Source of the DNA: Roseiarcus sp963721905
GTDB taxonomy: Bacteria; Pseudomonadota; Alphaproteobacteria; Rhizobiales; Beijerinckiaceae
DNA: 64,000 bases
NCBI GenBank assembly: GCA_963721905.1
Contig: CAVRMF010000030.1
Coordinates: forward strand, 62,001 to 126,000
Direction: 5' to 3'
The notes under the pieces are model-generated. The model searched no databases. It saw only the letters and a program-made list of their open reading frames with translations, and was not told the DNA's origin. Below are positions 56,364-64,000 of the stretch, in pieces; positions within the stretch are counted from its first letter, which is position 1, and every line of letters starts with the position of its first letter. Both the position numbers and the translations under genes were made by a program.

Positions 56364-56385
56364 CGTGCGGAAGCGAAGCCGCACG
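56364..56385 (-). promoter_or_regulatory. Intercistronic hairpin between binding-protein and ATPase genes
   Basis: Perfect 7-bp inverted repeat CGTGCGG, 8-base loop, CCGCACG, just after the binding-protein stop on the minus strand. No T-run. Matches in position the hairpin of transporter 1 and probably sets differential expression of the binding protein. Confidence 0.6.
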
Positions 56386-56392
56386 GCCCAGG

Positions 56393-57472
56393 TTACTGGC
56401 CTTCAGCGGCGATCGGCTCCATCGTCGCACAGCTCTTGCCCGCGTCAGGACCGTTCACGCATTTCGTCCAGGGTTCGTAGAAGGCTGCCGTCGCCTTCGG
56501 GTCCGCAGCCGTGGCCTGAAGCTGCGGAAAGGTCAGAGCAGGCAGATTGTTCGCCATGTCGACGCTGCTGGCGGTTACGGTCTGGGTGCCAGCATTGTAG
56601 AATCCGACCTCGAGCGGCTTCTTGTTCCGAATTGCGCGGACAAGCAGGGCAACGGGAAGATAGCCTTGGACGAACGCGCTTTGACCCAGCGTCACATAGG
56701 CATGGCCATCTTTGACAGCTTGCAGATTCTGGGCCGTCAGATCGTAGCCGCCGGCGACGAATTTGTCGGAATTGGCGGCGTTGAGCTTGCCCAGGCTCGC
56801 GACGTCGGGAGCGCACAGTCCCACCAGAGCGACCGCATCGGGATTGGCCGCGTAAAGCTGCTCCCAATGATTGTAATTCTCGACGGCGCTAACCTTCACA
56901 TCAAATGGGCCCAGGATCGCGATACCCGGTGCGGCCTTGAGCGATTCTTCAACACCTCTCGCGCGGTTCTCGAGCACAGTTAGACCGGGAAAGCAGTTGC
57001 CGATGATGACTTTTCCCTTCGCCCCGGCGCCGCCGACTTTGTCGACGATCGCCTTGCCGAGAATGCGGCCGCTCTGGGTGGACTTCTCGCCGACATAGGG
57101 CGCTTTGACCGCGGCGCTCAAGAGATTGAACTGCACGATCGGAACGCCGCTGGCGATGATGTCGTTCAGGCTGCCCGCCATGGAATCGCCTGGAACCGAG
57201 GTTGCGACTCCCTGCGCTCCCGCATTGACGATGTTCTGCACGAGCTTGAGCTGACCGTCGGGAGCGGCGCCCTGTTGTTGCGCCACCTTGAGGTTGACCC
57301 CAAGATCGTTGGCGGCCGCCTGTGCGCCGTCGATGATTTGCTGGATGAACGGGTCGCCTTGCGAGTGCGTGACGAAGCCGATCGTTATCTTGTCCTCCGC
57401 TTGAGCGGAGGCGGACAGGACGCCAAAGGCCAACACAAGAGTCGCGCACGCGAAATATCTGCCCATGAACAT
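56393..57472 (-). CDS. Periplasmic sugar-binding protein (3), CUT2 type
   Basis: 359 residues. Signal peptide about 1-26 (FACATLVLAFGVLSASAQA, cleaved near AQA-ED). Fold landmarks: ITIGFVTHSQGDPFIQQIIDGAQAAANDLG near 30-60, GVATSVPGDSMAGSLNDIIASGVPIVQFN near 90-118, and GYDLTAQNLQAVKDGHAYVTLGQSAFVQGY near 250-280. Two Cys near the C-terminus (TKCVNGPDAGKSC) could pair. GGAGG lies upstream of ATG 57472. First gene of transporter unit 3. Confidence 0.88.
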   Translation of the reverse strand: MFMGRYFACATLVLAFGVLSASAQAEDKITIGFVTHSQGDPFIQQIIDGAQAAANDLGVNLKVAQQQGAAPDGQLKLVQNIVNAGAQGVATSVPGDSMAGSLNDIIASGVPIVQFNLLSAAVKAPYVGEKSTQSGRILGKAIVDKVGGAGAKGKVIIGNCFPGLTVLENRARGVEESLKAAPGIAILGPFDVKVSAVENYNHWEQLYAANPDAVALVGLCAPDVASLGKLNAANSDKFVAGGYDLTAQNLQAVKDGHAYVTLGQSAFVQGYLPVALLVRAIRNKKPLEVGFYNAGTQTVTASSVDMANNLPALTFPQLQATAADPKATAAFYEPWTKCVNGPDAGKSCATMEPIAAEGQ

Positions 57473-58252
57473 GACTGCTTCCTCCGCCTGTTTTGCGTTT
57501 CTTTCATAGGTCCAGATTTGGAAATCATCCGGAATTGGCACGAGCCGCGAAATTCCTATCACTGCCGTCGCAGTTTCGGCAATGCGGCGAGCCATTGGTC
57601 GACGAAGTATGGCCGCTCGTGTTGAGGCTCACGGCAGCGGCTCGACACGGCGATCTCCATGCATCGGGACTGCGCCGATCCTGGCCGCCACCGCGATCGA
57701 GGCCGCCCAGCCTTTCGCCGATCAAGCCGCCGCCATTAGCGAGTGTGGCGCCAAGGGCCGCAAGAGCATCCGAGTTCTTTGCGCGGACAATGCTCGGACA
57801 AAACGGGTGAACGTCGGGCCGGCAGCGCTAGCGGCGGCCCGATGCCTCCGCCGCGGCGAAGGCGATCCATCCATTGTCTGAGAAGTCGCGTGTCCTCGCA
57901 AGCGCCCCGGTCGAGCGCGAGGTAACGCGCCTGTCCCCGCGCTTCCGTTGACGACTGCAGTGGCGTCAGGTCACCGCAAGACGCGTGGATGCGTTTCGAG
58001 TGGAGAGACACGGTAGGAGAGCGTATTAACCCCCTTCGAACCCAAATAGGGAGGCAGGGCCGTGCGTGTTCGGCTTTGATGCGCCGCGGAGAGGCTCACG
58101 GGGTCGGCCCCCCAACTCGAGGTCGAGGCGTCGGCTTTGGCATAAGCATTCTTTCGCCCAGTTCATCGTTTCCAAAGTTCGAATCATATCAAGCGGCGTT
58201 GTCGAGTTGATCGGACCAAGTATGGACGACAGGGTGTCGGTTGAACTCGTTC
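57473..58252. other. Long intergenic region between transporter 3 and the IS remnant
   Basis: About 780 bases. The left end must carry the promoter of transporter unit 3. The remainder has only short Arg/Ala-rich frames and no domain I can name. It marks the boundary between the catabolic region and the arsenic region. Confidence 0.45.
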
Positions 58253-58705
58253 ATTGTCGAGGATCAGCTTGATTGCCGTGTGGGCTAGATAGGCGGCGTC
58301 GAGCAGCTTGAGGAATTCGATGAATTCGCGGGCTGCGGTGGCGATCCTTGACCAGAGCGTGAACCGCGCGGGTGAGCAGGTCGATGCCGGCCAGCAAACT
58401 GACCATGCCGTGGCGCTTGTACTCGTAGTCGGGCGCCAAGGTCGCGTGCGCGCCGGGCTCGGGCGGCAGGTCCGGGGCGGTCGTGGCGATCGCCTGGATG
58501 CCGGGTTTCTCGTCATAGGAGACGATCGCCACCGCATCGCCCGGTTCTTGTTTGGCGGCCGCCGCCGTCTCCTTGGTTAGCTTCACTTCGCGATAGACAC
58601 ACAGAACCTCCGCCATCTTCTGCTTGAACTCCGGATTGCTGCGTTCCAGGTCGTAGCGCACCTTGTGCGGCTTTATTGCTGAACTGCCGCTCGGCCAGCG
58701 ATCCC
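58253..58705 (-). pseudogene. IS630-family transposase remnant
   Basis: Minus-strand translation contains IKPHKVRYDLE, KQKMAEVLCVYREVKL, AIVSYDEKPGIQAIATTAPDLPP (first catalytic Asp), RHGMVSLLAGIDLLT, then, after a frameshift near 58335, REFIEFLKLLDAAYLAHTAIKLILDN (second catalytic Asp). The N-terminal DNA-binding part and everything after the second Asp, including the catalytic Glu, are gone. Inactive fragment. Confidence 0.82.
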
Positions 58706-58708
58706 GCC

Positions 58709-58800
58709 TCAGGTTTCGCAGCAGGTCGGCGCGCAGCACGCCTCCGCCTTTCCCATCGCGCTCTGACCGGCTTTTTCGCTCGAACAAGCGGAAAACCGAT
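58709..58800 (-). pseudogene. Remnant of a second arsM 3' end
   Basis: Positions 58722-58778 match 62129-62186, the 3' end of the intact arsM, with only a few differences. Read on the minus strand, LVRAKKP is followed (after a one-base slip) by SAMGKAEACCAPT, then CCET and a stop at 58709-58711, versus SATEKAEACCAPT in ArsM. The rest of this copy is missing. It abuts the IS630 remnant. Confidence 0.75.
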
Positions 58801-58883
58801 CCCAATAGCGGGGGCGCACAAAGCCCAGCCGACAATCGTGGCCGGGCGCGTCCGGGTCATCAAATTCCCCTGTCCTTGAAGAC

Positions 58884-60119
58884 CTACGGCAACCGCGTCC
58901 GCGACGAAGAGCGCAGCATCAGGAACAGGCTCGAGGCCAGTATTACATTGACGGCGGCCGAGGCCACAAAAACTGCCATTGCCCCATCCACTCCGCCCGC
59001 TTCAATTAGAGCCGCGCCGATCGAAGGCGCCGCCGCTTGAGCGATAAGACTCGGCATGGCGATGCGGCCCATAATGACAGGATAGCGCTCGGGGCCGAAG
59101 ATCGCGAGCGGCAGCGTGCCTCTGGCGATGCTTTCCAGACCGATCCCTGCGCCGTAGAGCGCTAAGGCAAGTGGGATGATCGGCGCGTCGAACCACAACG
59201 CCGCCAATCCCGTGGCGACGAGCGAAGTGGAGGCGACCTTGGTCCAAATCGGGTGATGGTAACGCGCGATCACCATCTCGACCGTGCGGGCGGCTACCTG
59301 AGAAGGTCCAACGAGCGCGCCGAAACCAACGGCGGCGGCGAGGGTGAGCCCTTTGACTTGCAGCACCGTCAGCAAATGAACCGAGAGCGTCGTCGAGATC
59401 ACTGAACTCAGCGTGATGGTCGAGGCCAGCAAGAGAAACGTGCTTCCTCGGAAACCGCCCGATGCCGGCGCGTGCGCTTGCGAATTCGGCGACACTGGGA
59501 GAGGCGCGGGCCGCGGAGATTCGCGCGGCAGCGCGAACAGATAAGCCGGTAGCGCAACAGCAAGTTGGAAGCCGGCATAGACCAGACATGCGCCGCGCCA
59601 CCCAAGATGTGCATCGAGGAATGCGGAAAGAGGCCAACAGACGGTGCTCGCAAAACCGCCAAACAGGGTGAGGGTCGTGATGGCCGAGCGTCCGCCGTGC
59701 CCATAGAGGCGGCCGAGAGTCGCAAAGGCCGGATCATAGAGACCCGCGCCCATGCCGAGCCCAACCAACGCCCAGGCGACGAGGAAAGCAGGCAGAGAGT
59801 GCGCCAGCGCCAGAGCGGATAAGCCTGCCGCCAAGAGTCCCGCGCTCCCGGCTAGGACAGGGCGACCGCCACGGCGCGCAATCGCGCGGCCGACCAAAGG
59901 AGAAACCAGACCGGCGATCAACAGCCCAAGCGACAGCCCGCCCACCACCCAGGACAGCGACCAGCCGGTGTCGGCAGCGATCGGCTTCGCCAGAACCGCC
60001 GGGAGATAGTAGGACGATCCCCAGGCGAATATCTGCGTCACCCCCAGCGCAGAGATGACGACGACGCGGCTCGGAGCCTCGGGCGCGACCCGAATGGTCT
60101 CGCCGGCGGTGCTGCTCAC
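58884..60119 (-). CDS. MFS transporter of the arsenic region
   Basis: 411 residues, 12 predicted helices. N-terminal SALGVTQIFAWGSSYYLPAVLAKPIA near residues 22-47, GLLIAGLVSPLVGRAIARRGGRPVLAGSAG near 64-93 holds the MFS loop 2-3 motif, GLGMGAGLYDPAFATLGRLYG near 117-137. Start GTG 60119 overlaps the stop of the upstream flavoprotein gene (GTGA), so they are coupled. From context it would export an arsenical or organoarsenical; that is inference, as other MFS families share these features. Confidence 0.85.
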   Translation of the reverse strand: MSSTAGETIRVAPEAPSRVVVISALGVTQIFAWGSSYYLPAVLAKPIAADTGWSLSWVVGGLSLGLLIAGLVSPLVGRAIARRGGRPVLAGSAGLLAAGLSALALAHSLPAFLVAWALVGLGMGAGLYDPAFATLGRLYGHGGRSAITTLTLFGGFASTVCWPLSAFLDAHLGWRGACLVYAGFQLAVALPAYLFALPRESPRPAPLPVSPNSQAHAPASGGFRGSTFLLLASTITLSSVISTTLSVHLLTVLQVKGLTLAAAVGFGALVGPSQVAARTVEMVIARYHHPIWTKVASTSLVATGLAALWFDAPIIPLALALYGAGIGLESIARGTLPLAIFGPERYPVIMGRIAMPSLIAQAAAPSIGAALIEAGGVDGAMAVFVASAAVNVILASSLFLMLRSSSRTRLP

Positions 60120-61511
60120 GCAGCAACCCCACATCCGCAACCCGTCTTTCCCAAGTCTTTTGCAGCAGCATCAGCTACACAGCAGGCATCAACTTGTGCC
60201 GGCGCTGGGCCGCCGCAACACCCGGCCGATACATCGGCGGCAATAACCGGGGGAGTGGAGCAAACTCCGGTTTCCGGAAGCACGAGCCGCACGTCGTCAG
60301 CCGCAACCATGTCCCCGGCGATCGCAGCGGCTACGGAGCGGACTTGCTCATAGCCAGTGAGCAGCAGGAACGTCGGCGCGCGGCCGTAGCTCTTGATGCC
60401 GACGGTATAGAAGCCAGGTTCCGGATGCGACAGCTCGCGATGCCCGTGCGGCGGCACCGAGCCGCAGGAATGCACGTTCGGATCGATCAGGGGGCCCAGC
60501 GCCTTGGCGCTTTCTAAGCCAAGGGTCGAGATCGAGACGCAGCTCGCGCGTTAACGACAGGTCTAGACGTTGTCCGGTGGCGGCGATGATCCGATCGACC
60601 GGCCCGATCCATCGCAATCCTTTGGCCGTCTCGCCCTTGACGACAATTGCGCCCCGCTCCTCGCTGAGCGCCAAGATGGCGAATCCCGTCGTAAGCTTTA
60701 CACGTCCCCGATCGACAAGCTCCCTGACACTTGCGCCGAGTTCGCCGCGCGCCGGCAATTGGTCGGCGTCGCCACCGCTATATATTCGCGCGAGGTCGAC
60801 GCTGCGGGTCGCCCAAGAAAATGAAGTGTGTGGGTCAGTTTCCGCGAGTTGGGCAAGTTCGAGCAGCGCGTTGGCGGCCGAGTGGCCCGAGCCTATGACG
60901 AGCGTGTTTCGACCCGCGTAGATATGACGATCGCGGCCGAGGATATCCGGAATGCCGTAGGCGATCCGATCGGCGAACTCGACTTCGCCCATGGCCGGCA
61001 AGCCGCTCGCGCCTAGCGGGTTCGGCGTCGTCCATGTGCCTGAGGCGTCGATAACCGCGCGCGCGAGATCCCGGCGAACGCCTCCGCCCATTCTGACCAT
61101 CAACACGAAGGGCCGATCCTCGCGCCCGGGGCTGACCACCTTGTCAAGGCCATGCCGCGAAATCGCAGTGACGCGGGCGTTGGTTTCAATGACTGCTGCC
61201 AGCTCGGGAGTGGCGGCAAGAGGTTCCAGATAGGCGCTGACCAGTTCGGCTCCTGTCGGACAATTGCCGGCAACAGGCAATCGCCAACCGTGACGATTGA
61301 GGAGCGCCGTCGCAGCCTGGTCGACGCAGTAGCGCCACGGCGTGAAGACGCGGACATGGCCCCAGTCACGCACGTTCGAGCCGACCGTAGGGCCGGCCTC
61401 ATAGACTTTCACCGGCAAGCCGCGCGCGATGAGATGCGCGGCGGCGGCCAAACCGACCGGGCCGCCGCCGATCACGGCGACCGGAAGATGTTGCAAAGCT
61501 AGCTCATCCAT
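60116..61511 (-). pseudogene. NAD(P)/FAD-binding flavoprotein, frameshifted
   Basis: From ATG 61511 (GGAAGGA upstream) the frame encodes VIGGGPVGLAAAAHL (FAD), VRVFTPWRY and LVIGSGHSAANALLELA (NADPH), up to LSLTRELRLDLDPWL near 60525. There it loses register; the neighbouring frame goes on with ESAKALGPLIDP, SCGSVPPHGHRELSHPEPGFYTVGIKSYGRAP, LLTGYEQVRSV and a Cys-rich tail (GCCGGP, DACCVAD, GCGCG) ending at 60116. A one-base insertion explains it. The family resembles flavin monooxygenase-like proteins found in ars operons. Broken unless the shift is a sequencing error. Confidence 0.8.
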
Positions 61512-61558
61512 ATTCCATCCTTCCAGCATCATAGAAATAGCGTTCAAAAAATGGGGCG

Positions 61559-61879
61559 TCAGGCGGCGGCCTCGTCTTGCCTCACGGCGCATCCGGCATC
61601 CTGGCAACATTCGTCGACCAGAAACCCAACAAGGCTGTTCATCGCGGGATAGTTGGCGCGGCAGATGAGCGTCGTCGCCTGACGCTCCTGAGTGACCAAG
61701 CCCGTCAGGATCAGGCGGTGCAAGTGGTGGGATAGGGTCGAGGCGGCAATCCCGAGCTTGTCCTGCAACCGGCCGACTGGTAGCCCCCCATCTCCGGCCC
61801 GCACGAGCGTGCGATAGACTTGAAGTCGCGTCGGGTTGCCAAGCGCTTCGAGTTGCGTTGCGGCTTTTTCGAGTTTCAT
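61559..61879 (-). CDS. arsR: ArsR family transcriptional regulator (1)
   Basis: 106 residues, winged helix-turn-helix. LEALGNPTRLQVYRTLVRAG near residues 10-29, recognition helix LGIAASTLSHHLHRL near 44-58, and C-terminal ECCQDAGC, a cysteine cluster of the type that binds arsenite. Represses its own operon in the metal-free state. ATG 61879 gives the family-typical N-terminus; a TTG at 61915 is possible. Followed by the flavoprotein and MFS genes on the same strand. Confidence 0.88.
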   Translation of the reverse strand: MKLEKAATQLEALGNPTRLQVYRTLVRAGDGGLPVGRLQDKLGIAASTLSHHLHRLILTGLVTQERQATTLICRANYPAMNSLVGFLVDECCQDAGCAVRQDEAAA

Positions 61880-61920
61880 GGAAATAGCTTTAATCTCAGG
61901 ATTGACCGGCGTCAATGCTT

Positions 61921-61940
61921 ATTTCGATGATCGTCGAAAT
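61921..61940. promoter_or_regulatory. Candidate ArsR operator
   Basis: ATTTCGA, six bases, TCGAAAT: a near-perfect palindrome 40 bases upstream of the arsR start, between arsR and the aquaporin remnant. Size and position fit an ArsR/SmtB binding site. Confidence 0.6.
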
Positions 61941-62131
61941 TATTGAACGAGTGCGGCCCGGTCGGCAGCCGTATCGGGGGCGCGAGCCGGTGATGCGATG
62001 AAAAACCAACGCATGACGACGAGACCAGCCAAAGCGCCGGCAAGCTGTGCGACGATAAACATCGGAACGTCGACGGGCGCGATCCCGGAAAAGCTATCCG
62101 TCAGCGCGCGGGCGATCGTGACCGCGTCAGG
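61940..62131 (-). pseudogene. Aquaglyceroporin (AqpS-like) 3' remnant
   Basis: The minus-strand frame reads PDAVTIARALTDSFSGIAPVDVPMFIVAQLAGALAGL and a final helix, which is the second NPA-loop and last membrane helix of an MIP channel (NPAVTIAR altered to PDAVTIAR). Everything upstream is missing; the piece begins at the arsM stop codon. AqpS-type channels occur in ars operons of rhizobia. Not functional. Confidence 0.75.
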
Positions 62132-62978
62132 TCGGCGCACAGCACGCCTCCGCCTTTTCCGTCGCGCTCTTTCCCGGCTTTTTCGCGCGCACGAACGCGC
62201 TCATGAATTTGCCGTCGACGAGGGGCGCGATTGCGTCCACGTCGACGCCCTTGCCGGCGAGGAACTCGCGCGCGTCGTCGATCTTGTAAATGCGCGTCGG
62301 CTCGATGCCGATCGCCTCGAACCCGGCGACGGCGAGCTTGATTTGGTAGTCGTTCTCATCCAGCGCGCCGGCGATGCAGCCGGCCCAGAGCAGGACGTCG
62401 CGGCGAATCCCTTCGGGGATCGCTCCCCGGGTGACGACGTCGGAGACGGCGAAGCGCCCTCCGGGCTTCAGCACGCGGAAGGCCTCGCGCAGAACGCGAT
62501 CCTTGTCGGCGGAAAGATTGATGACACAGTTCGAGATGATCACGTCGACCGAATTGTCGGGCAGCGGGATATGTTCGATTTCCCCCTTGAGGAACTCGAC
62601 GTTGGATGCGCCGGCCTTTCGCTGATTCTCACGCGCGAGCGCCAGCATGTCGTCGGTCATGTCCAGGCCATAGGCCTTACCCGAAGGGCCGACACGGCGG
62701 CCAGACAGCAGCACGTCGATGCCGCCGCCCGAGCCAAGGTCGAGAACGGTCTCGCCTTTTCTCAGCTCGGCGAGAGCTGTTGGGTTGCCGCAACCGAGCG
62801 AAGCCAAGACGGCTTCTTCCGGCAACGACGCGGTTTCATCGTCAGCATAGAGATTGGCCGAGATCCCGCAGGATCCCGCCTCACCGTCGTAACAGCACGA
62901 CGAACCGGGAGCCCGAACGCTGCGCGCAATTTCGGCGTAGCGACCGCGCACGACTTCCCTGATATCGACCTCAGACAT
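62127..62978 (-). CDS. arsM: Arsenite S-adenosylmethionine methyltransferase
   Basis: 283 residues. Methylates As(III). SAM site ETVLDLGSGGGIDVLLSG near residues 76-93. The conserved thiols are present: Cys63 in SLGCGNP, Cys151 in SNCVINL and Cys201 in WAGCIAG, matching the three arsenite-binding Cys of characterised ArsM; Cys28/29 and Cys37 are extra. Ends in the CCAPT tail. Start ATG 62978 overlaps the upstream arsR by eight bases, so the two are co-transcribed. Confidence 0.93.
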   Translation of the reverse strand: MSEVDIREVVRGRYAEIARSVRAPGSSCCYDGEAGSCGISANLYADDETASLPEEAVLASLGCGNPTALAELRKGETVLDLGSGGGIDVLLSGRRVGPSGKAYGLDMTDDMLALARENQRKAGASNVEFLKGEIEHIPLPDNSVDVIISNCVINLSADKDRVLREAFRVLKPGGRFAVSDVVTRGAIPEGIRRDVLLWAGCIAGALDENDYQIKLAVAGFEAIGIEPTRIYKIDDAREFLAGKGVDVDAIAPLVDGKFMSAFVRAKKPGKSATEKAEACCAPT

Positions 62979-63336
62979 GGCGCTTCTCCTCGTGGGCAGG
63001 CGCAGTGATTTCCTCGGGGCGGATCGCCCTGTTGCGGGTGCAGCACTCGGCGAACAGGAAGCCGACGATTTCCTGCAGCGCCTGGGTGCTGGCGGTGTAG
63101 CGAAGGAAAGTGCTTTCGCGGCGCACCGACACGAGCCCTTCGTTCTTCAGCTTGTCGAGGTGATGCGAGAGGGTCGATGGCGCGATGCCGAGCTCGGACC
63201 CGATTTCCCCGACCACGAGCCCCTCGGGATGCGCCGAAAGCAAGAGCCGCACGATCCTCAGCCGCGTTTCCGTGCCAAGCGCCGCGAGCATGTCGGCGTA
63301 GCGTGCGATCTGGTCTTCCGGCGATGCGGCGATCAT
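62971..63336 (-). CDS. arsR: ArsR family transcriptional regulator (2)
   Basis: 121 residues. LAALGTETRLRIVRLLLSAH near 18-37, recognition helix LGIAPSTLSHHLDKLK near 50-65, and Cys pair in FLFAECCTRNRA near 95-106 as the probable arsenite site. First gene of the unit with arsM. It is only distantly alike to ArsR 1 outside the helix-turn-helix, so the two probably see different signals or operators. Confidence 0.9.
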   Translation of the reverse strand: MIAASPEDQIARYADMLAALGTETRLRIVRLLLSAHPEGLVVGEIGSELGIAPSTLSHHLDKLKNEGLVSVRRESTFLRYTASTQALQEIVGFLFAECCTRNRAIRPEEITAPAHEEKRHV

Positions 63337-63770
63337 TCGCGTCCTCGATTTAATATTTCCATATATGCAGAATTATAGAATGTCAAGACACTGGGCTCGC
63401 GAGAGGGCCGCGACAAGTCCTTTCGGAAAATGTGAAGTCGTGTTACCTTTTGGCGCATGCTGAACCGCGCAAACCTTTCATCGCAGCGAGACACGAAGGC
63501 GCTTGACGGCGTCACGGACCCACGCACGAAAAATGCGCGCAAATTCGCCGATAAGCTCCTGAATAATCGTGATTCGCGGGAGGCGAGGAAAGGAAAAGAA
63601 AGCGCTTTGCCGCTCGGCGACAATGTCAGGAAAGTAAAAGGGCGGCTCCGAAAGCGGACAGGAAGAGAACGGAAATCGGCGGCCCCTTTCCGTCTCTCCG
63701 CAAATTCCCTATCTAAGGGCCCCGCGCCGGGCGCCTGAGCCGCACGCGGTCAACGAGAGGGAGCGCCAGG
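63337..63770. other. Intergenic region with candidate ArsR 2 operator
   Basis: Divergent region between arsR 2 and the ApbC-like gene. At 63356-63373 an AT-rich imperfect palindrome (TTTC-CATATATG-CAGAA) lies about 20 bases upstream of arsR 2 and is a likely operator/promoter. The rest has no gene I can support. Confidence 0.5.
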
Positions 63771-64000
63771 ATGGCGTCTCGCGACGAGATCATGGCGGCG
63801 CTGTCCGCGGTTCCCGGCCCCGACGGGCGCACGCCGCTGCCCGATTCCGGGGCGATCTCCGGGCTCACGGTCCGCGACGGCAAGGTCTTCCTCGCCATCG
63901 TCGTCGACCCCGCCAAAGCGCGGGCGATGGAGGCAATGCGCGCGAAGGCCGAAGCGGCGGTCAAGGCGCTGCCCGGGGTGGCGAGCGCGGTCGTCACCCT
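63771..64000 (+). CDS. apbC: ApbC/Mrp-type Fe-S cluster carrier, N-terminal part
   Basis: Runs off the window; 76 codons seen. ATG 63771 opens a MIP18/DUF59-like domain: EIMAALSAVPGPDGRTPLPDSGAISGLTVRDGKVFLAIVVDP and ALPGVASAVVT, the N-terminal part of ApbC/Mrp P-loop ATPases that load Fe-S clusters. The diagnostic P-loop lies outside the window. An isolated DUF59 protein is the alternative. Confidence 0.7.
   Translation, partial: MASRDEIMAALSAVPGPDGRTPLPDSGAISGLTVRDGKVFLAIVVDPAKARAMEAMRAKAEAAVKALPGVASAVVT

Noticed and set aside
63457..63738. 93-codon plus-strand frame before the ApbC-like gene
   Set aside because: Lys/Arg-rich, no domain, no good ribosome site; not enough to call a gene.

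Overview
This is a GC-rich (clearly above 60 % by eye) chromosomal segment. Codon use, the tRNA-Thr sequence, and the split mrp, liv, galE/galU and kdsD gene sets fit an alphaproteobacterium, most likely Hyphomicrobiales (Rhizobiales). The species is not determined. I worked by reading motifs and translations only; no database search was made.

Layout. (1) 0.8-6.3 kb: a Mrp/Mnh-type multisubunit cation/proton antiporter operon (E-F-G-A'B fusion-C-D-second D-like subunit) with overlapping start/stop codons. (2) 6.5-12.6 kb: a cold-shock-domain protein, a DUF502 membrane protein, a DUF2950 and a DUF3300 secreted protein (the latter ending in an S74-chaperone-like domain), an orphan receiver protein and a class I methyltransferase. 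(3) 12.7-20.6 kb: livGFHM branched-chain-amino-acid-type ABC genes without a binding protein, galE and galU (divergent), a porin-like gene lacking its 5' end, and kdsD. (4) 20.6-22.1 kb: repeat elements, tRNA-Thr(GGT) and a decayed oxidoreductase. (5) 22.2-57.5 kb: a very large sugar/sugar-acid catabolic region with three CUT2-type ABC sugar importers, two enolase-superfamily acid dehydratases/cycloisomerases, SMP-30 and amidohydrolase lactonase candidates, five SDRs (one with an in-frame TGA), an aldo/keto reductase, a Gfo/Idh/MocA oxidoreductase, an acetoacetate-decarboxylase-family protein, a GMC oxidoreductase, a rhamnose-mutarotase-like protein, and both kinds of pyruvate-type E1 (AceE-like homodimeric, and alpha/beta) with one E2 but no E3. 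(6) 58.2-63.3 kb: a partly decayed arsenic region (MFS exporter, frameshifted flavoprotein, two ArsR regulators, ArsM, remnants of an aquaporin gene, of a second arsM and of an IS630-type transposase). (7) The right edge enters an ApbC/Mrp-type Fe-S carrier gene.

How the genes work together. Region 5 looks like an oxidative, non-phosphorylating route: import by CUT2 transporters, anomer exchange by the mutarotase, oxidation to a lactone (SDR, aldo/keto reductase or Gfo/Idh enzymes), ring opening (SMP-30 or amidohydrolase), dehydration (enolase superfamily) to a 2-keto-3-deoxy acid, then cleavage and oxidation to acyl-CoA by a 2-oxoacid dehydrogenase. No familiar aldolase, no FAH-type hydrolase, and no transcriptional regulator is visible in 35 kb. 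The acetoacetate-decarboxylase-family protein is my candidate for the missing carbon-carbon cleavage step; that is inference. Region 6 would sense arsenite (ArsR), methylate it (ArsM) and export a product (MFS), but several of its parts are broken.
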